Source: Treponema sp.
Lineage (GTDB): Bacteria > Spirochaetota > Spirochaetia > Treponematales > Treponemataceae
Direction: 5' to 3'
Assembly (NCBI GenBank): GCA_017963165.1
Contig: JAGCTZ010000066.1
Location: 1 to 64,000, forward strand
Length of the DNA: 64,000 bases
Positions 17,139 through 25,447 of this stretch are shown in pieces; positions within the stretch are counted from its first letter, which is position 1; each line of letters begins with the position of its first letter. The position numbers and the translations under genes are program-made. The notes below the pieces were generated by a model that saw only the letters and a list, made by a program, of their open reading frames with translations, was not told where the DNA came from and did no database searches.

Positions 17139-18863
17139 ATGCAGTTAAAAAATTTATGGATAGATAATTATAAAAACCTCAAAGATTTCTCTCTCGATTT
17201 TGGGGAAGGGAATCATCTTTCTATTCTAATCGGTAATAATGGAAGTGGTAAAAGTAATGTTCTTGAAGCAATAAGTGGCATTTTTGCAGAAGCGTACAGA
17301 GGTGTATCTGATGTATTAGATTCCGATTATACGCTGGACTATGAGCTTGATGGGAAAAACTATAAATTAGAAAAAAAGAATGGAAAAAGAATATATCATT
17401 ATGATGAAATGAAAATCCCTAATGGGGATATAATTCATAATTTGCCAAGCAATGTAATCGCCCTGTATAGTGGTGAGGATTTGCGTTTGTGGGAGAATTT
17501 TTACTGGCAAAGGTATTATGAATATTTGACATCTGTATATAAAACAGGTTTTTCCGGAAAAATGGGGATGTATTATGTAAATAAATATTTGTGGAATATA
17601 TCTCTTCTTACATTACTATTATTCAGAAATGACTTTTCTGATGTAAATTCATTTCTTGGTAGTGAACTTGGGATACATGATGATTCCGATATAAATTTTA
17701 TAGAAATTGATTATTCATATGAAAACTATGATAAAAATAGGAACTCTATTTTAAAAGCTTTTGTTGAGAAAATAAATCCAGAAGGAAAATATGTATGTCC
17801 ATATTCTCTTAATGAACTAAGAAAGTTAATAAGTAATTCAGATAGTGATTTTGATGCAGAACCAGGAGAAGTATTTAATATGTTGATGTTGGCATTTATG
17901 CCAAAGGATCTTAAACTAATTTCTGGTATTCATATTATTCTTGAAAATGGAGAAGCTGTTCAGTTTTTTAGTGAGGGAGAAAAAAAACTAATACTCATAA
18001 AAACTATTTTAGAGTTTGTTGCAGATGAAAATTCTATACTTCTCTTAGATGAGCCTGATGCAAACATTCATGAAGAACGAAAAAGAAAACTATATGACTT
18101 ATTAAGAAATACTCCTAATCGGGATGTTATAATGACAACTCATTCTCCAATTATTGCAAAGCTTGCAGCGAAAAATGAATTGATTTATCTAGAATCAAAA
18201 CAAGGAAATGTTGAAAGAATAGAAACTGAAAAATTAGATTTGATTAGAAAATTAGCTTCAAATGAGTGGAATATAATGAAAGCTGGAGTTTTCTTAAATT
18301 CTGAAAAGCCTTTAGTTTTGTTTGAAGGAAAATCTGATGTAGATTTTGTAAAAAGAGCAATAGAATTATTAAAAGATGAAGAACCAAAATATGAAAAAAT
18401 CGATGTAGATATTTTGTGTTTTAATGGCACGGGGAATGCAAAAGATTTCTTAAAAAATATAAGAACTATAACAGAAACAAAAAAAGTTATTTTCTTTTTT
18501 GACCGTGATGACGGTGGAAAGAAAGGAATGGCTAGTATATCCGAAAAATCGCAAGATGATGAAACAATTGTCCATTTCAATGATTTTGTAGCTGATGATA
18601 AAAATATAAGAGCTGTATTTCTTCCATATTCACAAGAAATATCGGAAGGCGATTTTATGATTGAAGATTATTTTTCTAATGATTTACTTGAAAGCATTAT
18701 TAACAGAATTTCACAATTATCTCATCCTGTTACAAGATTACCAAAATTAGGAGAAGGTATAAAAAAGGAATTAGCTTCTGAATTTATAAATTTTAAAAAA
18801 TCTGATTTTGAAGGATTTAAGCCATTATTAGATAAACTTCTAGAACTATTAGAGATTAGATGA
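17139..18863 (+). CDS. OLD-like AAA ATPase with TOPRIM nuclease domain
   Basis: A 574-aa protein with an SMC/RecF-type ATPase domain: Walker A LIGNNGSGKSNVLEA (~residues 30-45), signature-like FSEGEKKLI, Walker B ILLLDEPDANIHEE and the H-loop TTHSP. The C-terminal part reads as TOPRIM: LVLFEGKSDVDFV provides the acidic Glu, and IFFFDRDDGG the DxD. OLD-family proteins nick DNA and act in phage defence alone or with other genes. Here it is directly fused, by zero spacing, to the RM operon. Class and exact partner are uncertain. Confidence 0.82.
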   Translation: MQLKNLWIDNYKNLKDFSLDFGEGNHLSILIGNNGSGKSNVLEAISGIFAEAYRGVSDVLDSDYTLDYELDGKNYKLEKKNGKRIYHYDEMKIPNGDIIHNLPSNVIALYSGEDLRLWENFYWQRYYEYLTSVYKTGFSGKMGMYYVNKYLWNISLLTLLLFRNDFSDVNSFLGSELGIHDDSDINFIEIDYSYENYDKNRNSILKAFVEKINPEGKYVCPYSLNELRKLISNSDSDFDAEPGEVFNMLMLAFMPKDLKLISGIHIILENGEAVQFFSEGEKKLILIKTILEFVADENSILLLDEPDANIHEERKRKLYDLLRNTPNRDVIMTTHSPIIAKLAAKNELIYLESKQGNVERIETEKLDLIRKLASNEWNIMKAGVFLNSEKPLVLFEGKSDVDFVKRAIELLKDEEPKYEKIDVDILCFNGTGNAKDFLKNIRTITETKKVIFFFDRDDGGKKGMASISEKSQDDETIVHFNDFVADDKNIRAVFLPYSQEISEGDFMIEDYFSNDLLESIINRISQLSHPVTRLPKLGEGIKKELASEFINFKKSDFEGFKPLLDKLLELLEIR

Positions 18864-18874
18864 AGGAGCTCTCT

Positions 18875-20032
18875 ATGGAACAAGAACTAACCACAGCCAT
18901 TGAAGCAATAAAAACAGCAATTTTACAATCTCAGTATCAGGCTGCGAAAGATGTAACTCGTGTTCAGCTTATTCTTTATTATGGGATTGGACGATATCTT
19001 TCTTCTAAGAAAGGTAAGAAAACTTGGGGAACTAGCGTTCTTGAAACTATAAGCTCACAGTTGAGAAAAGAGCTTCCTGGATTACGTGGATTTTCAGCAA
19101 CAAGCTTGAAAAAGATGAGACTTTTCTATGAAAGCTGGAGTTTCTTAGAAGATTCAAATTCGTCCGTTACGACGGTCGAATTGACAGATAATAGTAATTC
19201 GTCAGTTACAACGGACGAATTAAAGAATTCACAAAAATCGGTAATCATAATTAACGATTTGAAGCTTTCTGGAATCAATCTTTCAGACTTTCCTGTTGAA
19301 GATTTTTTCAAAGTCCCGTTTACTCATCATATTGCAATTTTCAGCAAGGTTAAGAACTTAAAAGAACGTTATTATTATATTCATCGTGTCTCAGAAGAAC
19401 ACTTGGCTGTAGATACTCTTGAAATCTTAATTAAACAGAATGCATATAAACATCAAAAGGAGCTCCCTAATAATTTTGAACGTACAATGGTTTCTGCGAA
19501 CCTGGCACGAAAAGCAGTTGAAATGTTCAAGGATGAGTACCTACTGGATTTTATTAATGTTGAAGAAATAGGGGAAAGAGATTCTGCAGATGTTGATGAA
19601 GCGGTCGTTGAAAACGCAATTATTCATAATGTGAAGAATTTTATTATGGCCTTTGGTAAGGACTTCGCATTTGTTGGAGATCAATATCATTTAGAGGCTT
19701 TTAATGAAGAATTCTTTTCGGACTTGCTTTTCTTTAATCGTGAATTAAATTGCCTTGTTGCGGTAGAGTTAAAACGTGGTGATTTTAAACCTGCTTATTT
19801 AGGACAACTAAGTGCTTATCTGCGTATTATTGATGATAAAGTGAGAAAGCCTCATGAAAATCCGACTATAGGTATTGTACTTTGCAAGAGTATGAACAAA
19901 GAGTTTGCCGAATACGTAATTCAAGATTATGATAAGCCGATGGGAGTAACGACTTATAAATCAATCTCTGAAATGCCTAAGAAGATGCAGGAAGTTTTAC
20001 CTGATCTTGATGAAATGAAGAAATTGATGTAA
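18875..20032 (+). CDS. DUF1016/YhcG-family PD-(D/E)xK nuclease
   Basis: A 385-aa two-domain protein. The N-terminal DUF1016 helical domain (VTRVQLILYYGIGRYLS, LRGFSATSLKKMRLFYESW) is followed by a C-terminal nuclease fold with LAFN..FFSDLLFF and VAVELKRGDFKP, the D and ExK residues. YhcG proteins are frequent beside type I RM loci. A linker near residues 90-115 contains a duplicated segment SNSSVTT.EL, a feature that varies in copy number in relatives. The start at 18875 has AAGGAG 6 bases upstream; an in-frame ATG at 18860 overlaps the previous stop but lacks a site. Confidence 0.85.
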   Translation: MEQELTTAIEAIKTAILQSQYQAAKDVTRVQLILYYGIGRYLSSKKGKKTWGTSVLETISSQLRKELPGLRGFSATSLKKMRLFYESWSFLEDSNSSVTTVELTDNSNSSVTTDELKNSQKSVIIINDLKLSGINLSDFPVEDFFKVPFTHHIAIFSKVKNLKERYYYIHRVSEEHLAVDTLEILIKQNAYKHQKELPNNFERTMVSANLARKAVEMFKDEYLLDFINVEEIGERDSADVDEAVVENAIIHNVKNFIMAFGKDFAFVGDQYHLEAFNEEFFSDLLFFNRELNCLVAVELKRGDFKPAYLGQLSAYLRIIDDKVRKPHENPTIGIVLCKSMNKEFAEYVIQDYDKPMGVTTYKSISEMPKKMQEVLPDLDEMKKLM

Positions 20033-20190
20033 AAAAAGTACCTTCCGTGGACCGCCACCCCACGATACGATCATTAACGCCAGAGGCGGTATGTTTCCTT
20101 TCTTAAGGGATTTCTGCTCTTGAAGGTACAAAGAGGCGGAAACCTCCAGTTTAGTATTCAGAATACATCATGGAAAGTCTCCGCATTTAT
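20033..20190 (-). ncRNA. Structured RNA R1 with terminator
   Basis: Minus-strand transcript predicted from a promoter at 20192-20226. A 5' arm (GCGGA ... TCCGC, with an inner TTCCA/TGGA stem and GTATT/GAATAC hairpin) is followed by a closing stem (GAAGGTAC 20122-20129 with GTACCTTC 20038-20045). The closing stem encloses three small hairpins: CCTT/AAGG, CGCC/GGCG and CGTGG/CCACG. Seven Us follow directly, forming an intrinsic terminator. No ORF longer than 11 codons lies inside. It ends head-on against the YhcG gene. Function unknown. Confidence 0.6.
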
Positions 20191-20191
20191 T

Positions 20192-20239
20192 AATATAAAA
20201 TATAACTTCTAATAAGTCATTCAACTTGTAGTTTAATTT
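20192..20239 (-). promoter_or_regulatory. IR promoter A, drives R1
   Basis: The 23-bp inverted repeat at 20217-20239 reads on the plus strand TCATTCAACT-TGT-AGTTTAATTT; the promoter-proximal half is intact and the distal half degenerate. TATATT on the minus strand (20192-20197) lies 19 bp beyond the intact half. It overlaps the last codons of the radical SAM gene. Confidence 0.65.
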
Positions 20240-20979
20240 TTGCAGCATCCAAACTGAACTTTATTTAAGGCTTCCATTAAGCCATTGTAAGAGAGTTCTT
20301 TTATTGTTTGTTTTCCAGTGGCGTAGCTGCACCAGTTTACTTTTTTATCCCAGGAAACTGAACAAAACTCTGTTGGCTGTTTACAACCAGTCAGACAAGA
20401 TGGAGATTGAAAAGGTTTACCGCAAGCAATTTCTGATAATTGTTTTGCAGTAGGCTCACAAGTGAAGCGGCGTGGAATAAGGATTATTCTATCTGAAGTA
20501 ATTTCATTTGCGAGTAAGGCTGAATAAACTTGTTTTGCTTGCTCAAGATTAAAATCTGAAACAAGCAGATTAACTCCAGATTTTATTTCTGCTGCAGCTA
20601 TTTTTTTTACCATTTTTATTACTCGCTCGACTTCTGCTTTGTTTTCGGGATGATGAATTGTAAGATGAACTTTATCCGGTTTGTTTTGAAGAAGTTTTGA
20701 AAAGGTTTCTTCTTTTTCCAGAGGTAAGCCATTTGAAGTTACTGATACATACATCTCTGTCATTAAGCCGGAAATCAATTCAAATATCCCATCATATTCA
20801 AAAGGTTCACCTCCACCAAAGGAAACTGCATCAATACCATGCTTATGTAAATCGAGAACAAATGGAATTAATTCTTCTACTGTCCAAAGAACGTTGCCTT
20901 CTTTTGTAGAATGGTTATAGCAGAAGTCACATTGCTTTGAACAGTAATTACTTAGGTCTATGGATATTCGATCAAGCAT
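20233..20979 (-). CDS. Radical SAM protein
   Basis: A 248-aa radical SAM enzyme: the cluster motif CSKQCDFC (C-x3-C-x2-C) at residues 12-19, then SFGGGEPFEYDG, the SAM-binding GGE region. The C-terminal third has eight further Cys residues (CEPT, ACGK, SCLTGC, FCSV, WCSY, GCC), which suggests auxiliary iron-sulfur clusters as in SPASM/twitch maturases. It is coupled to the upstream 251-aa acidic protein by a TAATG overlap, so that protein is the best candidate substrate or partner. No obvious short precursor peptide is seen nearby. Reaction unknown. Confidence 0.82.
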   Translation of the reverse strand: MLDRISIDLSNYCSKQCDFCYNHSTKEGNVLWTVEELIPFVLDLHKHGIDAVSFGGGEPFEYDGIFELISGLMTEMYVSVTSNGLPLEKEETFSKLLQNKPDKVHLTIHHPENKAEVERVIKMVKKIAAAEIKSGVNLLVSDFNLEQAKQVYSALLANEITSDRIILIPRRFTCEPTAKQLSEIACGKPFQSPSCLTGCKQPTEFCSVSWDKKVNWCSYATGKQTIKELSYNGLMEALNKVQFGCCKN

Positions 20980-21734
20980 TATTTATCCTCTACAGGAGGC
21001 GTAATTGTAGTTTTTCCGTCTCCATCTACATAATTACCATAATAATCTTTACATAAAATATATTTAGCAATTTTAAGTTCCATACAATCAGAGAACTTTG
21101 CTGGTATATGAATTAATTTATTTCTGTTTTCTTCTGGTATTTGATTTTCTTTAAGCGGATATTTTGGTTCAGCAGATCTTTGAAGAATAATATTATAGTC
21201 TTGCTTATAACAATAAAATGGGAAAACTGACTTATCTGATAAACAATCTGAATCGAAGTATTCCTGAAGAAAGCCGGTACATATATCTTTTACTACAACA
21301 ATTCTTTTTTTCTTTAACTCGGATGTAGCATCATAATCCCAAAAACAACCAACATAATAAATACGTTGTTTATGTGATAAACAGCATTCAATGTCATCTT
21401 TAAAAGTGCTTATAAAAGTTTTTAAGGATTCTTCATCATCTTTTATTTGAACAAGACAGTCATATTCATTATCTTCAGAGAAATCTGAAATTGGTTTAAA
21501 TTGTTTTAACATATAATTTGCTTGTTCATCTGTCAATTCAAATGAACTAATACCATCTTTATCTGGTACACCAATTTCATCGAGGCCACCCCAAAAATCA
21601 TCATTGTCAGCAATTGTTGCAGGAACCGGACCATCATCATCAAAATCAAATAATGCAATATTACCTTCGGCATCTGCAATAAACCATTCTGTACCCATTG
21701 AATGAGTTGCTGGAAATTCTTTTGTGGTTTTCAT
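20979..21734 (-). CDS. Acidic conserved protein of unknown function
   Basis: A 251-aa acidic cytoplasmic protein. Its N-terminus (HSMGTEWFIADAEGNIALFD, then DDDGPVP) matches a widespread uncharacterised family whose members begin with a TxWFaVDxxGxVAxF-type segment; I recall these often as orphan or immunity-like genes. It is translated with the radical SAM gene. Its RBS (GGAGG, 21742-21746) comes directly after the terminator of leader R3, so expression depends on read-through or antitermination. Function not known. Confidence 0.7.
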   Translation of the reverse strand: MKTTKEFPATHSMGTEWFIADAEGNIALFDFDDDGPVPATIADNDDFWGGLDEIGVPDKDGISSFELTDEQANYMLKQFKPISDFSEDNEYDCLVQIKDDEESLKTFISTFKDDIECCLSHKQRIYYVGCFWDYDATSELKKKRIVVVKDICTGFLQEYFDSDCLSDKSVFPFYCYKQDYNIILQRSAEPKYPLKENQIPEENRNKLIHIPAKFSDCMELKIAKYILCKDYYGNYVDGDGKTTITPPVEDK

Positions 21735-21746
21735 AGATGATATTCC

Positions 21747-21860
21747 TCCAAAAAAAGGATGGAGAACGGCAGGAGTATCTCCACATCAGAGGCTCTAGTT
21801 CTGCAGTTAACCATCACAAAATAACGGTAGCTCACACCAGATATAAAATCCGGCTACTAC
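21747..21860 (-). ncRNA. Structured leader R3 ending in a terminator before the RBS
   Basis: The minus-strand RNA begins with GTAGC/GCTAC enclosing CCGGAT/ATCTGG. At its 3' end GAT-GGAGA pairs with TCTCC-ATC (2-base bulge), followed by C and seven Us, a good terminator. An alternative pairing of GATGG (minus strand of 21811-21815) with CCATC (minus strand of 21758-21762) would compete with the terminator. The downstream RBS starts directly after the U-run. This is the layout of a transcription attenuator or riboswitch. The ligand or antiterminator is unknown. Confidence 0.6.
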
Positions 21861-21866
21861 AATTAT

Positions 21867-21913
21867 ATTATAACACGGAAATGGGAATAATCATTCAACT
21901 TGTAGTTGAAAAC
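21867..21913 (-). promoter_or_regulatory. IR promoter B, drives R3 and the acidic protein/radical SAM operon
   Basis: Inverted repeat 21891-21913, plus strand TCATTCAACT-TGT-AGTTGAAAAC. On the minus strand the intact half AGTTGAATGA is followed after 18 bp by TATAAT (21867-21872). Confidence 0.7.
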
Positions 21914-22635
21914 TAATTCATTGTTATCTTTTCAACCAGGATGTAATAATCATAACTTGAGTTTACTACCAATGTACCGTAGTAATTTAAGGATTGTCTT
22001 TTATTCTGGTAAAAGGTGTCTCTTAGTTTTGGCGGAATCATTACGATAAATGATTCTGTATTTTCCATGTTGCGGATAACGGTTGGAATATTGCCTTTGC
22101 TATCGATTGGATCATCTCCTATAAGTTTTGTATTTAATACAGCGACTTTTTTATTTGCTAATTCATTGCAACGTTCTTGTAGTTGTTTTAAGGTTAGTGT
22201 TTCATATTCCGGATCAAGCTTGTCGGGAGTAGCTTCAATCTTTTTTTCTGGAGCATCATAATCAAGAATCCTGAAAAGTGTAAAAGTTCCATTGTCGTCA
22301 AATTTTTGTAGTTCTGCCTGCTTGTATTTTTCGGTCTCCTGGATTTCTTTGAAGAACTTGTCGAATGCTTCAAAATTATCACATTGAGATATATGTTCGG
22401 TATAGAATTTACTTGCATCTGCATATTTTTTGAAAGTATAAATTACAGTATTTTGATTTTTCATTCCCATTAATGTAAACAGTTCGCTTAGTGATACTGC
22501 ATATCCACCATCATCTGTTGGGGTAAATTCAATTACACCAATTTTTGTATAATCATCTGAGATATACTGTTTCATTTCTGCAAAGGCAGAGAAAGCAACA
22601 AGTGTGAAAAGAATTGATAAAAATAGTTTTTTCAT
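21913..22635 (-). CDS. Exported protein of unknown function
   Basis: A 240-aa protein with a clear signal peptide (MKKLFLSILFTLVAFSAFA, cleavage before EMKQY). The mature part is acidic and mixed alpha/beta, with no recognised domain. The start at 22635 is supported by GGAGG six bases upstream; an in-frame ATG at 22686 would start inside the shared promoter. It is transcribed from the bidirectional IR promoter C, which also drives the gene at 22890, linking an exported protein with the intracellular genes of this block. Confidence 0.65.
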   Translation of the reverse strand: MKKLFLSILFTLVAFSAFAEMKQYISDDYTKIGVIEFTPTDDGGYAVSLSELFTLMGMKNQNTVIYTFKKYADASKFYTEHISQCDNFEAFDKFFKEIQETEKYKQAELQKFDDNGTFTLFRILDYDAPEKKIEATPDKLDPEYETLTLKQLQERCNELANKKVAVLNTKLIGDDPIDSKGNIPTVIRNMENTESFIVMIPPKLRDTFYQNKRQSLNYYGTLVVNSSYDYYILVEKITMN

Positions 22636-22657
22636 AGAACCTCCGAAATATGATTTA

Positions 22658-22730
22658 AGTGTAAGACGAAGAATCAGAGTTGTCATTCAACTTAAAGTTG
22701 AATGATTGAGTCTATAAACAACGCTATAAT
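22658..22730. promoter_or_regulatory. IR promoter C, bidirectional
   Basis: A fully symmetric 23-bp repeat (22683-22705: TCATTCAACT-TAA-AGTTGAATGA). In the plus direction TATAAT (22725-22730) follows after 19 bp; in the minus direction TACACT (22658-22663) follows after 19 bp. It is the only copy with two intact halves and the only one with genes on both sides starting from it. Confidence 0.75.
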
Positions 22731-22736
22731 TTACAT

Positions 22737-22820
22737 TGTAGCGTCCGACTTAGTTTCGAATCGTGCTCCCGTTTTGTCTGGTAATTATCGATTTTGATAG
22801 TTACCAGGATTTTTTCAGAA
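22737..22820 (+). ncRNA. Short leader RNA ending in a strong terminator
   Basis: Predicted to start about 7 bases after TATAAT. CTGGTAATTATC pairs with GATAGTTACCAG (12 bp, one G-U) around a GATTTT loop and is followed by GGATTTTTTC, an intrinsic terminator. The 5' part contains AGTTTCGAATCG, resembling a tRNA T-loop. Beyond it, TGTCAT/ATGACA forms a small hairpin, and a ribosome binding site AGGAGG precedes the gene at 22890, which would again require read-through or a second promoter. Confidence 0.55.
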
Positions 22821-22889
22821 TGTCATTCCATGACACTTTGATGTTATAGAATGTAATTGACAGGTTTTGAATAATTATAGGAGGTATCT

Positions 22890-23474
22890 ATGTCTTTTGT
22901 TTTATCCGGTAGTTTTGATGGTTATTGTGGATGGCAAACGAAAATTATTGATGTATGTCAGAATTTTTATAAGAAGTATGACAGATATCCCAATTTCATT
23001 CGTATGAGAGAAAGGACTATGGATGCCTTATTTGATGAGGCTGATAAAGAGTTTGAAGATCCATATTCAGAAGAACATGCTGTAAGGGATATTGAGGGGA
23101 AAATTTTAATTCCACTTCGTATTGAAAGTAAGACTAGAAATCTTGAGCGTCCTGATAATCTTCCTGAATCAGATATAGAATACTTTGATAACTATATTGA
23201 AGAGTATAACAATTCTGATTATGAAACCAGAGAAAAAAATGATATAATGGAAGATGGTGAGAATGACGTTATTTATCCAAAATCTTTTGGACCTAATGAT
23301 GATGGAACTGTAAGCTTTATTACTAATAAGTTTGAACTTAAATTTCTGGAAGGAGAAGATTTACCAGAGGCTTCTTTTGTTGTTCAATTTGGCAATGGAC
23401 CAGAAGATGGGGGCGAAGATTTTGATGAAGAAGAAACAGAACCCGCACAGGGGATTATTCTTCTTGCAGCATAA
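22890..23474 (+). CDS. Acidic protein paralogous to C-terminal part of next gene
   Basis: A 194-aa acidic protein. Residues ~20-160 match residues ~401-518 of the following 609-aa protein in order and spacing: C.(N/E)F(Y/F)(K)K(Y/F)..YPN, a central variable part, then F.T..(F/Y)EL..(L/I)E.E. The C-terminal tail is Asp/Glu/Gly-rich. No catalytic motif recognised. It is followed after 11 bp by the larger gene, so the two are one transcript from promoter C. The shared domain is not one I can name. Confidence 0.65.
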   Translation: MSFVLSGSFDGYCGWQTKIIDVCQNFYKKYDRYPNFIRMRERTMDALFDEADKEFEDPYSEEHAVRDIEGKILIPLRIESKTRNLERPDNLPESDIEYFDNYIEEYNNSDYETREKNDIMEDGENDVIYPKSFGPNDDGTVSFITNKFELKFLEGEDLPEASFVVQFGNGPEDGGEDFDEEETEPAQGIILLAA

Positions 23475-23485
23475 GGAGAAAGAGA

Positions 23486-25315
23486 ATGAACTACCAGCAG
23501 AAATGGAACGATGATTTACAAAAACTTGCAGAAGAATTTTTCTCGAATTTAAAGGAATCACTCGGAATCAGCTATTCAAAGGATAATCTTGAAAGAGATG
23601 TTACTAACCTGTTTTTTACATATGAAGAGAGAAAATCTTTTTTTGAATTTCTTGATAATAACTATAATCTGAATATTCGTTCTGATTATGAGAATGAAAC
23701 TATTTATGGAATTATTCACAGACTTTATAAGCGACAGATTTTTGAATACTTTGAAAAGAATGGCATAAATGACGGCTTTGAAACTGATTATGAATTATTC
23801 AAAATGTATATGTCCAAGCCAGAGCAGCAGCTGAAAGATCATATTCTGAAAGTTTTGCAAAAAGGAGATTTATTTCAAGTCAATGATGAATATATCTGTA
23901 TTAAATGGGCTCCCGATATGCTTGCAACAGATGTAATTATCAAAAAAGAAGGTAAAGACTATAAAATTATTTCTGCTTATCCTGGTTGTTATGAATGTAA
24001 TCGAACTACACTTGGTATTTATTATCCTTGTTTTGAAGATACTGAGAATAGAAATTCGATAACTATTGGTGAAACTTGTTATGAATATTTTGATAGCTTT
24101 CTGCCATTTGATAAACAAGGTTTTGTTGATGATGAAGACGATGAACTAGATTATTGTGTTTATGGTTTTGCTATTACTGTTAATTTGGATTTTAAAACCT
24201 ATCTTAAAGAAAAGAAGCTTTTAAAAAACTATATTGAAAGTTATGTAGATTATGATGGTGTTGATTCTCTTGAACCTTTTAGAGTAATCAAAACCAAGCT
24301 AAAAGATTTAGTAGAATTTAAGCATCTTGGAAAGAAGTTTTACATGTTTAAATGGAATGGATTTCCTGATTGCTCTGAAGATGATGCAATCATGCTTGAT
24401 GATTATGTCCCAATTTTTATACCAGCAAGTATTCTACCTAAAGACGCTGAATTATTTGCAGAAGATGAAATTGAACTTCAAATATTCTTGTGTGCTCACC
24501 AGGCTGTTTGTATAAATCAAAATGAGTCAGATATTGAAAGGTTTAAATTTGAAGTAATAACAACTCTGGTCGGAGAAAAATTAAAATCTCGTGCTCAGAT
24601 AAAACAAGAAAGAATCGATTTGCAATATGAGTTTCCTGAAGAAAAGAAAGAAAAACTTGAAATTAAAAAGAAGCCTGCTGAATATATGATTCGAATCTTT
24701 AATGATAAAAAGGATTACGATGAGCAGGTAATGGAACAATGCAAAGAGTTCTTTGAAAAGTTTGGAAACTATCCAAATGTAATTGTTTCTAATCCAAAGA
24801 CGTTCGATAAATGGATGAATGCAATTGAAGAAAATATTTCTGATAATATTGCAACTGATAAAGATTATCCGGAAAGTGATGAGCAGACGTTGTTTGAAGA
24901 TTTAATCAAGAGGTCTGCTATTTGTGAGTTTACTCCTGATATATCCGGGAAAGGAACTATATTTAAGACTCCTGATTATGAACTTCATATTATTGAAAAT
25001 GAAGAATATGAAGAAGGTATTTATGAAATATTTAATGGTTATTCAACACAACTGGAAGAGAATAGTTTCTTATATCCATTAGTTGATGCTGAAGCTACCG
25101 GTAAGCGTATTCATGAATTGATGTTAGAAAGAGGTTTTGATGCACATGATATCCAGAAAGTAATGGGAGGACTTTCTCATACTTCTGTTTACAACTGGTT
25201 TAATGGTAAGTCATTACCGAGAATAGATTTTCTTGTTGTACTTTCAAATCTGTTTAATATACCACTTGACGAGCTTATTGTTGTACAGCACCAGAAGAGA
25301 GAAAAAGTGAAATAG
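23486..25315 (+). CDS. 609-aa protein with C-terminal XRE helix-turn-helix
   Basis: Large acidic protein. Residues 1-400 form a unit I do not recognise, with Cys pairs (CYEC near residue 170). Residues ~401-518 repeat the domain of the upstream gene product. Residues ~533-600 are an XRE-type DNA-binding domain (ATGKRIHELMLERGFD, then VMGGLSHTSVYNWFNGKSLP, LSNLFNIPLDELIVV) of a type common as stand-alone regulators in Firmicutes. As the only DNA-binding protein in the block, it is the prime candidate to bind the 23-bp inverted repeats. That is inference. RBS AAGGAG before the ATG. Confidence 0.7.
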   Translation: MNYQQKWNDDLQKLAEEFFSNLKESLGISYSKDNLERDVTNLFFTYEERKSFFEFLDNNYNLNIRSDYENETIYGIIHRLYKRQIFEYFEKNGINDGFETDYELFKMYMSKPEQQLKDHILKVLQKGDLFQVNDEYICIKWAPDMLATDVIIKKEGKDYKIISAYPGCYECNRTTLGIYYPCFEDTENRNSITIGETCYEYFDSFLPFDKQGFVDDEDDELDYCVYGFAITVNLDFKTYLKEKKLLKNYIESYVDYDGVDSLEPFRVIKTKLKDLVEFKHLGKKFYMFKWNGFPDCSEDDAIMLDDYVPIFIPASILPKDAELFAEDEIELQIFLCAHQAVCINQNESDIERFKFEVITTLVGEKLKSRAQIKQERIDLQYEFPEEKKEKLEIKKKPAEYMIRIFNDKKDYDEQVMEQCKEFFEKFGNYPNVIVSNPKTFDKWMNAIEENISDNIATDKDYPESDEQTLFEDLIKRSAICEFTPDISGKGTIFKTPDYELHIIENEEYEEGIYEIFNGYSTQLEENSFLYPLVDAEATGKRIHELMLERGFDAHDIQKVMGGLSHTSVYNWFNGKSLPRIDFLVVLSNLFNIPLDELIVVQHQKREKVK

Positions 25316-25330
25316 TATAATAAGGATGTT

Positions 25331-25441
25331 AAAAAAAAAAGTAACCTAGATGGCGGTAGCTATTTCCGTTCGACCACAAAATAAATTTGCAGAAGGTTGG
25401 CCAAGTCCTTAATCATCTAGGTTTTACAGTTCTAAAGAACT
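25331..25441 (-). ncRNA. Structured RNA R2 with terminator
   Basis: Minus-strand RNA of about 110 nt. It starts with the hairpin AGTTC-TTTA-GAACT. A perfect 10-bp closing stem (AACCTAGATG with CATCTAGGTT; plus positions 25343-25352 and 25414-25423) is then followed by AC and ten Us. Inside are GGCCA/TGGTC and CGG/CCG pairs. It shares with R1 the segment GGAAA.A followed by TACCGCC, and ends head-on against the 609-aa protein gene. No ORF of note. Function unknown. Confidence 0.6.
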
Positions 25442-25447
25442 AATTTA

